Source: Clostridia bacterium (GTDB lineage Bacteria > Bacillota > Clostridia > Oscillospirales > CAG-272). Taken from it: a stretch of 15,502 nucleotides of DNA. The stretch lies in assembly GCA_900753285.1 (NCBI GenBank), contig CAADYN010000209.1:1-15502 (forward strand), read 5' to 3'. Below the pieces are notes generated by a model. It worked only from the letters and a program-made list of their open reading frames with translations. It was not told where the DNA came from and ran no database searches. Made by a program: the position numbers and the translations under genes. This document shows, in pieces, positions 13,869 to 15,502 of the stretch. Within the stretch, counting starts at the first letter, position 1. Every line of letters begins with the position of its first letter.

Positions 13869-14858
13869 ATGGAAGACTTAAAACTCGGAATAATCGGAAC
13901 AAATTTTGTCTCTGACTGGCTTTGCGACGCGGTGAAAGAGACGGACGGAATAGAGAACAGCGCGGTTTATTCAAGAACACACGAAAAGGGAAGCGAATTT
14001 GCCACAAAGCACGGAATTGGCTGCGTTTATACGGATATGGACGAGTTCCTCTGCTCCGATATTGACGCGGTGTACATTGCTTCTCCGAATAAGTTCCACT
14101 ACGGCTACGCAATGACAGCAGTGAACGCAGGAAAGCACGTCCTGCTCGAAAAGCCCGCAACGCTGACGAGGGATGAGTTTAAGTCTCTTAAAAAATCAGC
14201 CGGCGAAAATGGAGTTGTGGTTCTCGAAGCAATGCGTCCCGTACATGACCCCGCGCTTGAGATGATAAGAGAAGCAATTCCGAAAATCGGTACACTTCGC
14301 CGTGCGGTCTTTGACTTCTGCCAGTATTCCTCACGCTACGACAGATTCAAGAAAGGCGAGATACTGAATGCTTTTACTCCGTCTCTCGGAAACGCGGCTG
14401 TTATGGATATCGGCGTGTACGCGGTTGAGGTGTGCGTGGCTCTGTTTGGCATGCCGAAGGATATTTTCGCGCGCTCCGTGAAGCTGTCAAACGGATTTGA
14501 AGGCATGGGAAGCGTATTTTTCAACTACGGCGACTTCCAAGCCGAGGTTGTGTATTCAAAGATAACAGACTCATTTAACCCCTCCGTCATAACAGGCGAG
14601 GACGGATATATTTCGATAGGAAAGCTGTCGATGATGGAATACGCAGACGTAAAAATGAGAAACGGCAGTGAAGAGACGCTGTTCAGGGACAGATTCAGCG
14701 GAAGCTCGACAAATATGGTATACGAGGTCGGCGACTTTGTGAAAGCGGTGCGCGGTGAGCTTGATGTGAAAAAGTATCACGAATACACCGAGGGAACGCT
14801 TAAGATAATAGATGAGATAAGAAAACAGAACGGAATAGATTTCGGCGGTAGCATATGA
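13869..14858 (+). CDS. Gfo/Idh/MocA-family oxidoreductase
   Basis: A 329-residue cytoplasmic NAD(P)-dependent dehydrogenase acting on a sugar or related polyol. The N-terminal Rossmann fold has GIIGTNFVSDWL (G7-x-x-G10), the family EKP motif is at 94-96 (HVLLEKPA), and DIGVY (180-184) is the substrate-side motif of the C-terminal domain. The start at 13869 is chosen because AAAGG lies eight bases upstream and the Rossmann strand begins at once; the longer frame would start inside the promoter. The TGA overlaps the ATG of the GH76-like lipoprotein. The substrate is unknown; the neighbour suggests a mannose-derived sugar. Confidence 0.9.
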   Translation: MEDLKLGIIGTNFVSDWLCDAVKETDGIENSAVYSRTHEKGSEFATKHGIGCVYTDMDEFLCSDIDAVYIASPNKFHYGYAMTAVNAGKHVLLEKPATLTRDEFKSLKKSAGENGVVVLEAMRPVHDPALEMIREAIPKIGTLRRAVFDFCQYSSRYDRFKKGEILNAFTPSLGNAAVMDIGVYAVEVCVALFGMPKDIFARSVKLSNGFEGMGSVFFNYGDFQAEVVYSKITDSFNPSVITGEDGYISIGKLSMMEYADVKMRNGSEETLFRDRFSGSSTNMVYEVGDFVKAVRGELDVKKYHEYTEGTLKIIDEIRKQNGIDFGGSI

Positions 14859-15502
14859 AAAACAATACTAAAAAGATAATATCACTCATTCTCGCGGCGG
14901 CGATTCTCAGCGGATGCACAAGCGGAGTCGCGGAAGACACAACAGAGACAGAAGAAACTGCGGCTGAAACAAACAATGTCGATACGGCTGAAACCGAAGC
15001 TGAGACTGAGACTGAAAATGAAAAAACACCTGTCGAAACAGAAGCTCCGGCGGTCAGCGTTATGGAAAACGTGCTCTCGGCTGAGGATTATCCGGCGGAT
15101 CTCGAAGGCTACGCTCGCACAATGCTTGAGAAGATACGCTCCGAGATGACAAACGAGAAGACCGGCTTTGCTTACGAATTCCTCGGTAAGAAGCAGATTG
15201 CGTTCCTGTGGCCATTTTCCGTGCTGCTCGAATCGGTAAGCTCGCTGTATGAATGCGATACAACTGACGAAGAACTGAGGGATTACTATGTCCTGCTCCT
15301 CGATAAATTCCTCCCGCGCTACGAAGGCTCAATGTCCGGGATAAAGAGAGTTTACGCGTCAACGATGGACAACGGCGACAAGTATTACGACGACAACGAA
15401 TGGATAGTCATTGAACTTTCGCGCGCGTACAGACTGTTGGGCGACGAGAAATATCTTGACTACGCAAAGGAGCTTGCCGAATTCTGCTACAGCGGCTGGG
15501 CG
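14855..15502 (+). CDS. GH76-like glycosidase lipoprotein (partial, runs off window)
   Basis: 216 codons are open to the window end without a stop. A lipoprotein signal peptide (KKIISLILAAAILSGC) has its lipidated cysteine at C21, followed by a Thr/Glu/Ala-rich linker to about residue 68, then an all-helical domain. The stretch from WPFSVLLESVSSLY through KYYDDNEWIVIELSRAYRLLG to the C-terminal GW fits family GH76 alpha-1,6-mannanases, in which adjacent aspartates are catalytic (here D179 and D180). It would cut alpha-mannan outside the cell, anchored to the membrane. The start is the ATG in the ATGA overlap with the Gfo/Idh gene. Another alpha/alpha-barrel glycosidase family is possible; the rest is outside the window. 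Confidence 0.75.
   Translation, partial: MKNNTKKIISLILAAAILSGCTSGVAEDTTETEETAAETNNVDTAETEAETETENEKTPVETEAPAVSVMENVLSAEDYPADLEGYARTMLEKIRSEMTNEKTGFAYEFLGKKQIAFLWPFSVLLESVSSLYECDTTDEELRDYYVLLLDKFLPRYEGSMSGIKRVYASTMDNGDKYYDDNEWIVIELSRAYRLLGDEKYLDYAKELAEFCYSGWA

Overview
The window looks like chromosomal DNA of a carbohydrate-degrading, gut-type Clostridia (Bacillota). The evidence is a classical T-box leader, consensus sigma-A promoters with 17-bp spacers, strong AGGAGG ribosome sites, the start of a spoVT gene, a PHP/GH38/GH76/sulfatase glycan repertoire, and exported proteins with Thr-Glu-Ala linkers. The genus cannot be fixed from sequence reading alone.

Bases 1 to about 1449 are the end of an integrative and conjugative element (ICE). 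On the minus strand it carries a structured leader with an attenuator-like hairpin inside a small open frame, a small zinc-ribbon protein, a DUF6017-type replication initiator, and the start of another gene whose frame closes after 11 codons. The element abuts the first 12 codons of spoVT (MKATGIVRRIDD, 1450-1485, minus strand), so it appears to have inserted into that sporulation regulator gene.

From 1610 the host chromosome follows: an aldo/keto reductase; a secreted CBM9-like surface protein whose third codon is TAA although promoter, ribosome site and the rest of the frame are intact; then, on the minus strand, a GH38 alpha-mannosidase and a PHP phosphoesterase separated by one base. A divergent intergenic region at 7758-8252 holds the GH38 promoter and, facing the other way, a consensus promoter and a full T-box riboswitch.

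The T-box controls a 763-residue protein joining an XRE-type DNA-binding domain, a cupin domain and a medium-chain-type acyl-CoA synthetase. The specifier reads best as AUC (isoleucine). This suggests that uncharged tRNA-Ile switches on activation of a branched carboxylic acid, probably 2-methylbutyrate, as a salvage route to isoleucine by reductive carboxylation. This is the most interesting system in the window.

Downstream are a Cys-type cytoplasmic sulfatase with an MscS channel gene (one operon), a two-CBS-domain protein preceded by a long imperfect palindrome, and a Gfo/Idh/MocA oxidoreductase translationally coupled (ATGA overlap) to a GH76-like lipoprotein that runs off the window end. 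GH38, GH76 and the sulfatase together point to use of mannose-rich, possibly sulfated, glycans.
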